A program made the position numbers and the translations under genes. A stretch of DNA of 64,000 nucleotides, taken from Oribacterium sp. Its GTDB lineage: Bacteria; Bacillota_A; Clostridia; Lachnospirales; Lachnospiraceae. A model generated the notes under the pieces. It was given only the letters and a program-made list of their open reading frames with translations, did no database searches and was not told the DNA's origin. The first letter of the stretch is position 1; every line of letters starts with the position of its first letter. This document shows positions 37,028 through 46,017 of this stretch, piece after piece. Location: positions 1 to 64,000 of the forward strand of contig JAGAXP010000258.1 of assembly GCA_017940955.1 (NCBI GenBank). Direction: 5' to 3'.

Positions 37028-39121
37028 ATGAAGGTATATGACACCGGCAACATACGTAATGTTGTTCTCTTGGGACATGGCGGCGCAGGAAAGACAACTG
37101 TAGCCGAGGCGCTTGCTTACGTAACCGGCACAACAAGCCGTATGGGCAGCATCCCTGAGGGCAACACAGTTTCAGATTTTGACAAAGAGGAAATAAAGAG
37201 AAAGTTTTCAATCTCCACATCAACAATCCCTGTAGAATACAAGGGCGAGAGCGGAGATTTAAAGATCAATATACTCGACACTCCGGGCTACTTCGATTTC
37301 GTGGGCGAAGTAGAGGAGGCTATCTCCGTTGCCGACGCAGCTATCATTGTTGTCAACTGCAAGGCCGGTATCGAACCGGGCACTGTAAAGGCATGGGATA
37401 TATGCGAGAAGTTCCGCATTCCACGTCTTTTCTTCGTAACCAACATGGACGATGATCATGCATCATTCCGTCAGCTGGTTCTCGATCTTGAGAAACGTTT
37501 CGGCAGATCTGTCGCACCTTTCCAGATTCCAATCAGAGAAAATGAAAAATTCGTGGGTTTCGTTAACGTAGTTAAGATGGAAGGACGTAAGTTCACCAAG
37601 CTTAACCAGTATGAAGCTGCAGAGATTCCTGACTATGTTCAGAAGAACCTTGGTATCGCAAGAAATGCTCTTCTTGAGGCGGTTGCAGAAACATCTGACG
37701 AGTTCATGGAGAAGTATTTTGGCGGAGAAGAGTTCACAGTAGAAGAGATTCAGGCAGCTCTCAGAAAGAGTGTAAGAACCTGTGAAATGGTTCCTGTTCT
37801 TATGGGTTCAGGTATCAACATCCAGGGCTTCAATGTCCTCCTTCAGGTTATCGACAAGTATTTCCCGGCTCCTGACGAGTTCGAGACAGTCGGTGTAGAC
37901 GCATCAAACGGCGAGCGTTTCACAGCAAAATACAATTCCGATGCAACACTTACCGCCAAGGTTTGGAAGACCATTGCAGATCCTTTCATGGGCAAGTATT
38001 CACTCCTTAAGGTATGCACCGGAACCCTTAAACCCAACACAGAAGTTTACAATGTAAATAAAGAGCAGATGGAGAAGATCGGAAAGATCTACATTCTCCG
38101 CGGAAAAGAGAATATCGAAGTTGATGAGCTCAAGGCCGGAGATATCGGTGCGGTAGCAAAGCTTACAGTTACAGGAACCGGAGATACAATGGCTGACAGA
38201 AATGCGCCTATCATTTATCACGGTCCTCAGATCTCCAAGCCATATACCTATAAGGCATACCGTGCAGAGAACAAGACTGACGAAGATAAGCTTTCAACAG
38301 CTCTTTCACGTATGATGGATGAGGACAGAACCCTCAAGACAGTTGCAGATCCGGGTAACCGTCAGTCACTGCTTTACGGTATCGGTGATCAGCAGCTTGA
38401 GGTTGTTGCTTCCATGATCAAGGAGCGTTTCAATGTAAACATTATCCTTGAAAAGCCAAGATTCGCTTATAAGGAGACCATCAAGAAGGTTGCCAAGGTT
38501 CAGGGCAGATATAAAAAGCAGTCCGGCGGACACGGTCAGTTCGGTGATGTTATCATGCAGTTCGAGCCGTCAGGCGATCTTGAGACACCTTACATCTTCG
38601 AAGAGAAGGTATTCGGAGGGGCAGTTCCAAAGAACTATTTCCCTGCCGTTGAAAAGGGTATTCAGGAAGGAACCGAGAAGGGACCTCTTGCAGGCTATCC
38701 TGTAGTTGGTATCAAGGCAACTCTTCTGGACGGTTCATACCATCCTGTAGATTCTTCCGATATGGCTTTCAAGACAGCTGCCAACATGGCATTTAAGGAT
38801 GCCTTCATGAAGTGTCAGCCTGTAATTCTTGAGCCTATCGCAGCAGTAAAGATCACTGTTCCCGATGCCAATACCGGTGACATCATGGGCGATATGACAA
38901 AGCGCCGCGGAAGAGTACTCGGTATGGAGTCCATCGGACAGGGCAAGCAGGTCATCCAGGCTGAAGCTCCTATGTCAAGTCTCTACGGCTACAGCACAGA
39001 TCTTCGTTCCATGACCGGCGGTGCCGGCGATTACGAATATGAGTTCGTAAGATACGAGCAGGCTCCGGGCGATGTTCAGAAGCAGATTGTTGACGAGAAT
39101 GCAGCTGAGGCTGAAAAATAA
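37028..39121 (+). CDS. Elongation factor G-like GTPase (EF-G2 type)
   Basis: 697 residues with all five EF-G domains. G1 is GHGGAGKTT (16-24) and G3 DTPGYFDF. Switch I lacks the ERGITI pattern of canonical EF-G (KRKFSIST instead), which fits the EF-G2-type paralogues. G4, NKxD in most translational GTPases, reads TNMD (138-141). Domain IV begins near GRYKKQSGGHGQFGDV. It may act in translocation, recycling or a stress function; the canonical fusA is not in the window. AGGAGG is 8 bases before ATG 37028. The codon use is that of a highly expressed gene. Confidence 0.88.
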   Translation: MKVYDTGNIRNVVLLGHGGAGKTTVAEALAYVTGTTSRMGSIPEGNTVSDFDKEEIKRKFSISTSTIPVEYKGESGDLKINILDTPGYFDFVGEVEEAISVADAAIIVVNCKAGIEPGTVKAWDICEKFRIPRLFFVTNMDDDHASFRQLVLDLEKRFGRSVAPFQIPIRENEKFVGFVNVVKMEGRKFTKLNQYEAAEIPDYVQKNLGIARNALLEAVAETSDEFMEKYFGGEEFTVEEIQAALRKSVRTCEMVPVLMGSGINIQGFNVLLQVIDKYFPAPDEFETVGVDASNGERFTAKYNSDATLTAKVWKTIADPFMGKYSLLKVCTGTLKPNTEVYNVNKEQMEKIGKIYILRGKENIEVDELKAGDIGAVAKLTVTGTGDTMADRNAPIIYHGPQISKPYTYKAYRAENKTDEDKLSTALSRMMDEDRTLKTVADPGNRQSLLYGIGDQQLEVVASMIKERFNVNIILEKPRFAYKETIKKVAKVQGRYKKQSGGHGQFGDVIMQFEPSGDLETPYIFEEKVFGGAVPKNYFPAVEKGIQEGTEKGPLAGYPVVGIKATLLDGSYHPVDSSDMAFKTAANMAFKDAFMKCQPVILEPIAAVKITVPDANTGDIMGDMTKRRGRVLGMESIGQGKQVIQAEAPMSSLYGYSTDLRSMTGGAGDYEYEFVRYEQAPGDVQKQIVDENAAEAEK

Positions 39122-39133
39122 ATAATGTGAATC

Positions 39134-39364
39134 GGTCAGAGCCGGAGGGCAGCCATCAAAAAACGAGGCGCCTCGGCGGAAAAATATAAAAACAGACCCC
39201 TAAGAACCACTAGGCCCTCGCCAATGTCTGAGTTTACTTTTATGAAAACTCAGACTTGGCGAGGGTGCTAAGGAAAAGGGAACCAAGTGGTTCTAAGGGG
39301 TCTGTTTTTTATTTTTCAACGCCTCAGCTTTACGTTTTTTGATGGCTGCCCTCCGGCTCTGACC
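39134..39364. repeat. Long nested palindrome, family member A
   Basis: The outer arms 39134-39165 and 39333-39364 are perfectly complementary over 32 bases. Inside, the AGACCCCTAAGAACCACT arm (about 39194-39211) pairs with its complement at about 39286-39303, and CCCTCGCCAA..GTCTGAGTTT (about 39215-39235) pairs with AAACTCAGACTTGGCGAGGG. An unpaired GGAAAAGGGAA segment lies on the 3' side. The sequence is shared with 46018-46319 in the opposite orientation. No coding. It sits between a gene end and the plsX promoter and might stop transcription on both strands. Confidence 0.93.
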
Positions 39365-39375
39365 TCCCTATACAC

Positions 39376-39404
39376 TTGACTCGAATCATCACGCATATTA
39401 GAAT
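39376..39404 (+). promoter_or_regulatory. Promoter of plsX operon
   Basis: TTGACT (39376-39381), 17-base spacer, TAGAAT (39399-39404). It lies 12 bases past the palindrome. Confidence 0.8.
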
Positions 39405-39488
39405 ATGCTAGTGTTCCGAAAAGTCTGTTTTCTTTTCAGATTTTTCTTTCTAAAGCAATATTATGAAAGGATTCATATTAATAATATA

Positions 39489-40535
39489 ATGGTAAAGATT
39501 GCAATAGATTGTATGGGCGGAGACAACGCGCCTTCTGCCATTGTCAAGGGTGCTCTTAAGTCTTTAAGTGTCACTCCGGATACAAAGCTTTTTCTTTTCG
39601 GTCCGGAGGCTGCAGTAAAGTCTGAGCTTTCCCACGCAAAGGAATGGGGTATCAGTGAGTCAGACCTTAAAGAGAGGGTGGAGATAGTCGATGCTCCGGA
39701 TGTCATCTCTCTTCACGAGGCTCCGGTCATCGCCATACGAAGAAAAAAAGAGTCCAGTATCGTTAAGGCTCTTCATTTTGTAAAAGAGGGTAATGCTGAT
39801 GCCTTTATATCAGCCGGTTCCAGCGGAGCCGTGCTTGCAGGCGGTCAGCTCATAGTAGGCCGCGCGAAGGGTGTTCCCCGTCCTCCGTTTGGAGCCCTCA
39901 TCCCTACAAAAAACGGCGTAAGTCTGCTTCTGGACAGTGGTGCCAACATCGACGCCAAACCGGAATGGCTTGTACAGTATGCAAAGATGGGCACCATATA
40001 TATGAAGGAAGTTGTGGGTATAAAGAATCCTACCGTAGGTCTCGTAAATGTTGGTGCAGAAGAAGAAAAGGGAAATCAGCTGGTCAAAGAAACCATGCCC
40101 CTTCTTAAGGCCGTTGAGGATATAAACTTTATAGGCTCCTGTGAGGCGAGAGAGATTCCTTTCGGGGCCTGTGATGTCATCATATGCGATGCCTTTGTAG
40201 GAAACTGTATCCTTAAGACCTATGAGGGATCCGGAAAAATGCTCCTCGGAGAGATAAAGAGTGCCATAAAGTCCGGCTTCATCTCAATGATCGGAGGAAT
40301 CCTCATTAAAAAAGCACTTAAGGATACCCTTGGAAAATTTGACGCAAAGCAATACGGCGGCGCTCCGGTTCTCGGTTTAAAGGGGCTCGTTGTAAAGGTT
40401 CACGGAAATACAGACGGCATCGAAATCACTCATGCAGTTCAGCAGTGCTTCGACTTCGTTAAATCAGATGCGGTAAATAAGATCGCAGCAAGTATCGAAT
40501 CCGGTAATACAGAGCCGGATCAGCAGGAGGTATAA
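39489..40535 (+). CDS. plsX: Phosphate acyltransferase PlsX
   Basis: 348 residues. Makes acyl-phosphate from acyl-ACP, the first step of phospholipid synthesis in most Firmicutes. KIAIDCMGGDNAP opens the protein; SAGSSGAVLAGG, DSGAN and GNCILKTYEGSGKML are conserved. ATG 39489 is where homologues begin; the region before it, from 39405, is untranslated leader. AAAGGA is rather far upstream (about 17 bases), so initiation may be weak. acpP follows after 4 bases. Confidence 0.96.
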   Translation: MVKIAIDCMGGDNAPSAIVKGALKSLSVTPDTKLFLFGPEAAVKSELSHAKEWGISESDLKERVEIVDAPDVISLHEAPVIAIRRKKESSIVKALHFVKEGNADAFISAGSSGAVLAGGQLIVGRAKGVPRPPFGALIPTKNGVSLLLDSGANIDAKPEWLVQYAKMGTIYMKEVVGIKNPTVGLVNVGAEEEKGNQLVKETMPLLKAVEDINFIGSCEAREIPFGACDVIICDAFVGNCILKTYEGSGKMLLGEIKSAIKSGFISMIGGILIKKALKDTLGKFDAKQYGGAPVLGLKGLVVKVHGNTDGIEITHAVQQCFDFVKSDAVNKIAASIESGNTEPDQQEV

Positions 40536-40539
40536 AAAC

Positions 40540-40782
40540 ATGGAGTTCGAGAAGTTAAAAGAGATCATAATAAGAGAAGTATCTCATGTTAAAGCAGACA
40601 AGATCACACTTGAAGCAAAGTTTGTGGATGATCTGGAGATGGATTCTCTGGATGTTGTTCAGGTGGTTATGGCAATTGAGGAGGAGTTTGGTATCGAGGT
40701 TCCGGACGATGCCGCTGAACATCTCACAACAGTTCAGGAAGCCGTTACAGCTATTCATGATGCAGTTGCAGCAAAAGGCTGA
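40540..40782 (+). CDS. acpP: Acyl carrier protein
   Basis: 80 residues. Carries the growing fatty acid on a phosphopantetheine attached to the serine of EMDSLDVVQ. Strongly acidic, four-helix size, with EEEFGIEVPDDAAEHLTTV typical of the C-terminal half. AGGAGG is 7 bases before the ATG. It is directly behind plsX. Confidence 0.97.
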   Translation: MEFEKLKEIIIREVSHVKADKITLEAKFVDDLEMDSLDVVQVVMAIEEEFGIEVPDDAAEHLTTVQEAVTAIHDAVAAKG

Positions 40783-40881
40783 TCATCCCGAAAGGTGATT
40801 TTTTCTCCTGCCTGACTGCAGGGAAAATGCCGGCGCTGCCGACATCCTCTATTACAATTACCTTATGACTAAAACAATACC

Positions 40882-40907
40882 AGCCGGCCTATGGCCGGCT
40901 GCATTTT
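40882..40907 (+). terminator. Hairpin after acpP
   Basis: AGCCGGCC (40882-40889), TAT loop, GGCCGGCT (40893-40900), then GCATTTT. A GC-rich stem with a weak T-run, probably a partial terminator between acpP and rnc. The remainder of the 200-base gap is otherwise featureless up to the leader repeat. Confidence 0.6.
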
Positions 40908-40908
40908 A

Positions 40909-40979
40909 AGGAGCCAATCAGATTAGTATCTGAATGTCAGAAATTAAGGCTTCAAAAACCAGCGTTAACAGATGAGGAG
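40909..40979 (+). promoter_or_regulatory. Repeated 5' leader element, rnc copy
   Basis: AGGAGCCAATCAGATTAGTATCTGAATGTCAGAAAT aligns with the ftsY leader (45057 onward) with about 6 differences in the first 37 bases; similarity continues more weakly to the SD (GAGGAG). CAGAT/ATCTG and TCTGA/TCAGA can each form a short hairpin and share bases, so they exclude each other. The rnc ATG follows 6 bases after the SD. Confidence 0.65.
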
Positions 40980-40984
40980 TATAA

Positions 40985-41692
40985 ATGTCAGACGATTTAG
41001 AAAAGCTACAGGAAGCTTTAGGATATCACTTTAATGATGTGGACCTTTTAAAACACGCCCTTACACATCCTTCATTCAGTAATGAAAACGGCGAACCAAA
41101 AGAGGCTTCCAATCAAAGACTTGAATTTTTGGGAGATGCGGTACTCGAACTTATTTCAAGCGTATTTCTCTTTAACAGAAAACCCGTATTACAGGAGGGT
41201 GTCATGACCAAGGTCCGTGCATCACTGGTATGTGAACCTACGCTGGCAGAAGCCGCCCGAAAGGTGAATCTTGGTGATTACATCATCCTGGGAAAAGGAG
41301 AGGCAAGAGAACGCATCAATAACCGTGATTCTGTCATATCAGATGCATTTGAAGCCGTAATAGGCGCCATGTATCTGGACGGTGGTTTCGGACAGGCTCA
41401 GAATTTCGTGAATAAGCTTGTGCTTACCGACATTGAAAGCGCCGGTCTTTTCAGAGATGCAAAAACCGTTCTCCAGGAATATGTTTCCCAGAACAAAATG
41501 GAACTCGAGTACAGAGTTATCGAGGAATCAGGTCCCTGCCATGACAGATTCTATCGTGTTCAGGCTATACTTAACAACAGGGAATACGGCATCGGCGAAG
41601 GTTCCAGTAAGAAAAAGGGTGAGCAGGGAGCAGCTTACCAGACATTAAAGCAGATTAAGGCGGAAACCGGATATGTATTTAAAATCTATTGA
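40985..41692 (+). CDS. rnc: Ribonuclease III
   Basis: 235 residues. Cleaves double-stranded RNA in rRNA and mRNA processing. The catalytic signature QRLEFLGDAVLEL lies near residue 45, DAFEAVIGAMYLDGG follows, and a C-terminal dsRBD (about 160-232) ends with EGSSKKKGEQGAAYQTLKQI. GAGGAG lies before the ATG. It overlaps smc by 20 bases. Since long hairpins flank this region, RNase III self-regulation through its leader is conceivable but unproven. Confidence 0.97.
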   Translation: MSDDLEKLQEALGYHFNDVDLLKHALTHPSFSNENGEPKEASNQRLEFLGDAVLELISSVFLFNRKPVLQEGVMTKVRASLVCEPTLAEAARKVNLGDYIILGKGEARERINNRDSVISDAFEAVIGAMYLDGGFGQAQNFVNKLVLTDIESAGLFRDAKTVLQEYVSQNKMELEYRVIEESGPCHDRFYRVQAILNNREYGIGEGSSKKKGEQGAAYQTLKQIKAETGYVFKIY

Positions 41693-44600
41693 GGTTCAGG
41701 GCTTCAAGTCCTTTGCAAATAAGACAGTCCTTGATTTCAGTAAAGGAGTCACAGGCATAGTAGGTCCTAATGGCTCCGGAAAATCCAATATTTCCGATGC
41801 CGTTCGCTGGGTTCTCGGTGAGCAGAAGGTAAAACAGCTGCGTGGTTCTTCCATGCAGGACGTTATATTTGCCGGAACTCAGCTGAGACGTCCCCAGAGT
41901 TCAGCCTTTGTCGCCATAACTTTGGATAATTCAGACCGTCTTTTAAATATCGATTATGATGTGGTAACCGTATCAAGACGTCTTTATCGTTCAGGCGAAT
42001 CAGAATATATGCTGAATGGCACAGAATGCCGACTAAAAGACATTAACGAGCTGTTCTATGATACCGGTATCGGTAAGGATGGTTACAGTATCATAGGACA
42101 GGGTCAGGTAGAAAAGATCCTTTCCGGCAAGCCCGAAGAAAGAAGAGATCTTTTTGACGAAGCTGTAGGTATCGTCAAATTCAAAAGAAGAAAAGCTCTG
42201 GCTGAGAAAAAGCTTACGGACGAGCAGGCAAATCTTACCCGTGTAACAGATATCCTTAACGAGCTGGAACGCCAGGTGGGACCTTTGAAAAAGCAGTCCG
42301 ATGAGGCAAGACAATATCTTTCAATTCGTGACGAGCTTGTTAATGCGGATTCCAACCTCTTCATCAGAGATATGGATGACACCTTAAAGGGTCTTGATTC
42401 CATTAATGAAAATGCCAGCACGGTTAATGACGAACTGGCTGCCGTTAAAAAGGAATCAGAAGAGTTAAACAGCAAGTATACCGAAATAGAAGAAAAGATC
42501 CGGACTCTCGAAAGCGAAATCAACAAAACAAAGGATGATATAAACAAGTCAGACCTTCTGAAAACAAACCTTCGCGGACAGATTGACGTTTTAAACGAGC
42601 AGATCAATACAGAAAAGAACAATGCCCTTCATTATACCCAGCGCATCAATGCCCTGAAGAAGGACATGTTCGACCGTATTTCTCAGATTGAGGATAATCT
42701 GAGCCTGTTAAAGTGGATCAGGGAACAGATTACTTTCATCAAGGATAACAAAGCCGGAACAGATGAAATGATGGAAAATATAGATCTGGATCTGGAAATG
42801 ATCCAGTCTACCATGGACGAGACTTCGCTTACCATCACTTCCTGTATGGGACCGGATTTTGAGCTTGAGGAACGCCCTTTAAAGGAAACCGAGAAAGCCT
42901 CAAGCCTTAAAAGCGATGATTTCCTGGGAAACATTGAAGAACAGCGTAAAATCCTGGAAAAACTGAACCTGCGTCTCGAAGAGGTTAAAAATCTCATTTC
43001 CTCCGACTCCGAGCTGGTTATGAAGCTCGGTGAAGCAAACCAGCAATTAAGAGATCAGATCAATCACAAGACCCGGGAGCACGATAATCTCAAAAACCGT
43101 CTTGAAACCCTGCGGAATCTTGCAGAACGCTACGAAGGCTATGGCAATGCAGTAAAGATGGTCATGGATCGCCGTGATCAGGAGCATGGTATCCTTGGTG
43201 TAGTTGCAGATCTCATCGAAGTTCCCAAGGAATATGAAACTGCCATAGAAACAGCCCTTGGCGGTTCTATACAGAACGTAGTAACAGAAGACGAAAACAC
43301 TGCCAAGAACATGGTGCAGTACTTAAAACAGCACCGTTACGGACGTGCGACCTTCCTTCCTCTTTCAAACATCAAAGGAAGAAGGGATGACAATTGCGAG
43401 CGTGCCTGCTCTGAAAACGGAGCTATAGGCCTTGGCTGCGATCTCATTAAGTTTGACGCTAAATATAAGGGGCTTTCCGAGTTCCTGCTGGGACGAGTCC
43501 TGGTGGTCAACAACATTGACACCGCTCTCGGTATACAGAGAAAATATCGCCAGAGTCTCAGGATAGTAACCCTTGAAGGAGATCTTTTAAACCCGGGCGG
43601 TTCCATTTCCGGTGGTTCCTTCAGGAACAACTCGAACCTCATGGGTCGAAAGCGAGAGCTGGAGGAGATTGAAGAGCAGATCCTTAAAGCCAGAAATGCC
43701 GTTGAAGATCTAAAGCATAAGCTTGCGGAGTCCGAAAGCAGAAGAGATCTCGCAAAAGCTTCCGTAGAGTCCCACCGACAGGAGATCGAGAAGCTCACTC
43801 TGGAGCAGAATACCCAGACCATGGCAATCGCTTCCCAGATCAATGTTGAGTACTCATCTCTTTCGACACGTACCGACTTCGTTACAGAAAATCTTCACAG
43901 ACTGAATTCAGAGCTTGAAGAGATCACTACCGAAAAGGGATCCATGGAGGATTCACAGCAGAATTCGGATAATGTTCTTCAGGATAAGACTGATAAGATA
44001 TCCGAGCTAGAAGAACTGATCACCAATGCTGAGGCCGCTGCTCAGTCACTGAACGATAAAATGACGCAGGACGAAGAACAGAAAACAGATCTTTTGGAGG
44101 AGCGAAAGTCCTTCTTCCAGAAGAAAGACGAGATATCCGTACGACTTCTTGATATGGAGAAGGAATCCATGCGTGTTCAGAACAAGAGAGAAAAGCTGGA
44201 TGAAAAGATAGACAAGCTCACAAATTATATGTTTGACGAGTACGGTATCACCTACGAAGAAGCAAAGAAGCGTTATTCTGACGAATACAAAAATACAAAC
44301 GAGGTACGTACTCTTGTTAACCAGTTAAAGGGCAAATTAAAGGCTCTCGGTCCTGTTAACCTGGATGCCATCGAGCAGTACAAAGAAGTGTCTGAACGTT
44401 ATGAATTTTTGAACAATCAGTACCTGGATCTTACAGAATCCGAGAAGTCTCTTAATGAGATCATAGCTGAACTGGATCAGGGCATGCGCAGGCAGTTCAA
44501 CGAAAACTTCAAGCTCATTCAGGAACAGTTCAACAAAACCTTTAAGATACTTTTCGGCGGCGGACAGGGCAGACTCGAGCTAGATACAGAGGATCCGGAT

Positions 44601-44957
44601 GTTCTTACCGCATCGATTTCCATCATTGCGGAACCGCCCGGAAAGAAGCTGCAGAACATGATGCAGCTTTCCGGAGGAGAAAAGGCGCTTACGGCCATTG
44701 CATTACTTTTTGCAATTCAGAATCTGAAGCCGTCACCCTTCTGTCTGCTGGATGAGATCGAGGCTGCGCTTGATGACTCCAATGTCACACGTTTTGCGGA
44801 GTACCTCCACACACTTATACAGACACAGTTCATAGTTATCACCCACAGAAGAGGAACTATGGAAAATGCTGACCGCCTGTTCGGTATCACCATGCAGGAA
44901 AAGGGTGTGTCAACACTGGTATCCGTTGACCTGGTACAGGATCAGCTGGAGGCATAA
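41673..44957 (+). CDS. smc: Chromosome segregation protein SMC, shortened coiled coil
   Basis: 1094 residues, about 90 fewer than B. subtilis SMC. Head: Walker A GPNGSGKS (31-38), ABC signature LSGGE (about 999-1003), Walker B LLDEIEAALDDSN. The hinge begins near residue 489 (YEGYGNAVKMVM) and ends near 650. The right arm (about 650-890) is about 80 residues shorter than usual. In the left arm, residues about 350-420 (with TSLTITSCMGPDF) break the heptad pattern. It is the motor of chromosome condensation with ScpA/B. The start lies inside rnc. Confidence 0.94.
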   Translation: MYLKSIEVQGFKSFANKTVLDFSKGVTGIVGPNGSGKSNISDAVRWVLGEQKVKQLRGSSMQDVIFAGTQLRRPQSSAFVAITLDNSDRLLNIDYDVVTVSRRLYRSGESEYMLNGTECRLKDINELFYDTGIGKDGYSIIGQGQVEKILSGKPEERRDLFDEAVGIVKFKRRKALAEKKLTDEQANLTRVTDILNELERQVGPLKKQSDEARQYLSIRDELVNADSNLFIRDMDDTLKGLDSINENASTVNDELAAVKKESEELNSKYTEIEEKIRTLESEINKTKDDINKSDLLKTNLRGQIDVLNEQINTEKNNALHYTQRINALKKDMFDRISQIEDNLSLLKWIREQITFIKDNKAGTDEMMENIDLDLEMIQSTMDETSLTITSCMGPDFELEERPLKETEKASSLKSDDFLGNIEEQRKILEKLNLRLEEVKNLISSDSELVMKLGEANQQLRDQINHKTREHDNLKNRLETLRNLAERYEGYGNAVKMVMDRRDQEHGILGVVADLIEVPKEYETAIETALGGSIQNVVTEDENTAKNMVQYLKQHRYGRATFLPLSNIKGRRDDNCERACSENGAIGLGCDLIKFDAKYKGLSEFLLGRVLVVNNIDTALGIQRKYRQSLRIVTLEGDLLNPGGSISGGSFRNNSNLMGRKRELEEIEEQILKARNAVEDLKHKLAESESRRDLAKASVESHRQEIEKLTLEQNTQTMAIASQINVEYSSLSTRTDFVTENLHRLNSELEEITTEKGSMEDSQQNSDNVLQDKTDKISELEELITNAEAAAQSLNDKMTQDEEQKTDLLEERKSFFQKKDEISVRLLDMEKESMRVQNKREKLDEKIDKLTNYMFDEYGITYEEAKKRYSDEYKNTNEVRTLVNQLKGKLKALGPVNLDAIEQYKEVSERYEFLNNQYLDLTESEKSLNEIIAELDQGMRRQFNENFKLIQEQFNKTFKILFGGGQGRLELDTEDPDVLTASISIIAEPPGKKLQNMMQLSGGEKALTAIALLFAIQNLKPSPFCLLDEIEAALDDSNVTRFAEYLHTLIQTQFIVITHRRGTMENADRLFGITMQEKGVSTLVSVDLVQDQLEA

Positions 44958-44980
44958 TTACATAAACACTTTAACAATCC

Positions 44981-45061
44981 ATGTCTAAAGTCCTCCTGTC
45001 AGCATTCAGGAATGCTGCAGTGATTTTAGACATCATATTTAGGAGACATCATATTTAGGAG
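44981..45061 (+). repeat. Hairpin and 16-bp tandem duplication upstream of ftsY
   Basis: ATGTCTAAA (44981-44989) pairs with TTTAGACAT (45025-45033), with CAGCATTC/GAATGCTG (45000-45007, 45010-45017) at the tip. ACATCATATTTAGGAG is present twice in tandem (45030-45045, 45046-45061), the second copy merging into the shared leader element. Confidence 0.8.
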
Positions 45062-45126
45062 CCAATTAGATCTGCATCTGTATGTCAGAAATAAACGGCG
45101 AAAAACATGCGTTTATAGAGGAGAAT
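45057..45126 (+). promoter_or_regulatory. Repeated 5' leader element, ftsY copy
   Basis: Starts AGGAGCCAATTAGATCTGCATCTGTATGTCAGAAATAA in split form: the first 19 bases and the block GTATGTCAGAAATAA match the rnc leader. The second half (AAACG...CGTTT, 45093-45114) can form a hairpin before AGAGGAG. A weaker match to this half overlaps the 3' end of the Dus gene at 18901-18940. Confidence 0.65.
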
Positions 45127-45134
45127 GTGAATTT

Positions 45135-46007
45135 ATGGCTAATTTCTTTTCCAAACTTATTAATAACATCTTCCAGACAAACGAAGTTGCCGATGACGAC
45201 TTTTACGAAGGTCTTGAAGATGCCATGATCATGTCAGATGTAGGTGTAACCACTACGCTGAAGATCATAGACGCTATAAAAACAGAAGCCTCACGTCAGG
45301 GCGTCAATACTACCCGCGAAATAAAGAAAATACTTCGTGATTATCTTTACGAATTAATGAGAGTTGACGATTCCTACTACGATTTCGAAAAGCAGAAAAG
45401 TATCATTTCAGTAATCGGTGTTAACGGCGTAGGAAAAACCACTTCCATCGGAAAGATGGCCGGCAACTTCAAAAACAAAGGTAAGCGAGTGATCCTTGCC
45501 GCCGCAGACACCTTCAGAGCCGGTGCCATCGAACAGCTCAGGGAATGGGGCCACCGCATTGACGTTGATGTCATTGCCCAGAAGGAAGGTTCCGATCCTG
45601 CCGCTGTAGTTTTTGATGCACTTCAGTCCTTCAAATCAAAAAATGCCGATCTCCTCATCATCGATACTGCCGGACGTCTTCATAATAAGAAGAATCTCAT
45701 GCAGGAGCTCGGAAAGATCAACAGGATCATCGACAAGGAATTTGCGGAAGGCTACAGAGAAACCCTTGTAGTCCTTGATGCCACAACGGGACAGAATGCC
45801 ATGTCCCAGGCCGAAATCTTCAAGGATGCCTGCCAGGTTACAGGCATTATCCTTACAAAGATGGATGGTACCGCAAAGGGCGGCATCGCACTTGCAGTCC
45901 AGTCCGAACTCGGTATCCCCGTAAAATACATCGGCGTAGGTGAAAAGGTTTCCGACCTTCGACGCTTCGACGCAAAGGAATATGTAGATTCCATATTCGA
46001 AGATTGA
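45135..46007 (+). CDS. ftsY: Signal recognition particle receptor FtsY
   Basis: 290 residues, the minimal NG-domain form without a long acidic A domain. It receives ribosome-SRP complexes at the membrane. GVNGVGKT is at 95-102; [27 protein letters not shown] follow. The N-terminal [13 protein letters not shown] may be the amphipathic membrane helix. AGAGGAG is about 13 bases upstream, rather far. A long palindrome follows before ylxM-ffh. Confidence 0.96.
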   Translation: MANFFSKLINNIFQTNEVADDDFYEGLEDAMIMSDVGVTTTLKIIDAIKTEASRQGVNTTREIKKILRDYLYELMRVDDSYYDFEKQKSIISVIGVNGVGKTTSIGKMAGNFKNKGKRVILAAADTFRAGAIEQLREWGHRIDVDVIAQKEGSDPAAVVFDALQSFKSKNADLLIIDTAGRLHNKKNLMQELGKINRIIDKEFAEGYRETLVVLDATTGQNAMSQAEIFKDACQVTGIILTKMDGTAKGGIALAVQSELGIPVKYIGVGEKVSDLRRFDAKEYVDSIFED

Positions 46008-46017
46008 TACTATCGGA

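Noticed and set aside
39405..39488. N-terminal extension of plsX
   Set aside because: It begins at the -10 of the predicted promoter; PlsX homologues start at MVKIAID.
43337..43843. Antisense 168-codon frame in smc
   Set aside because: Shadow of the hinge and coiled-coil codons.
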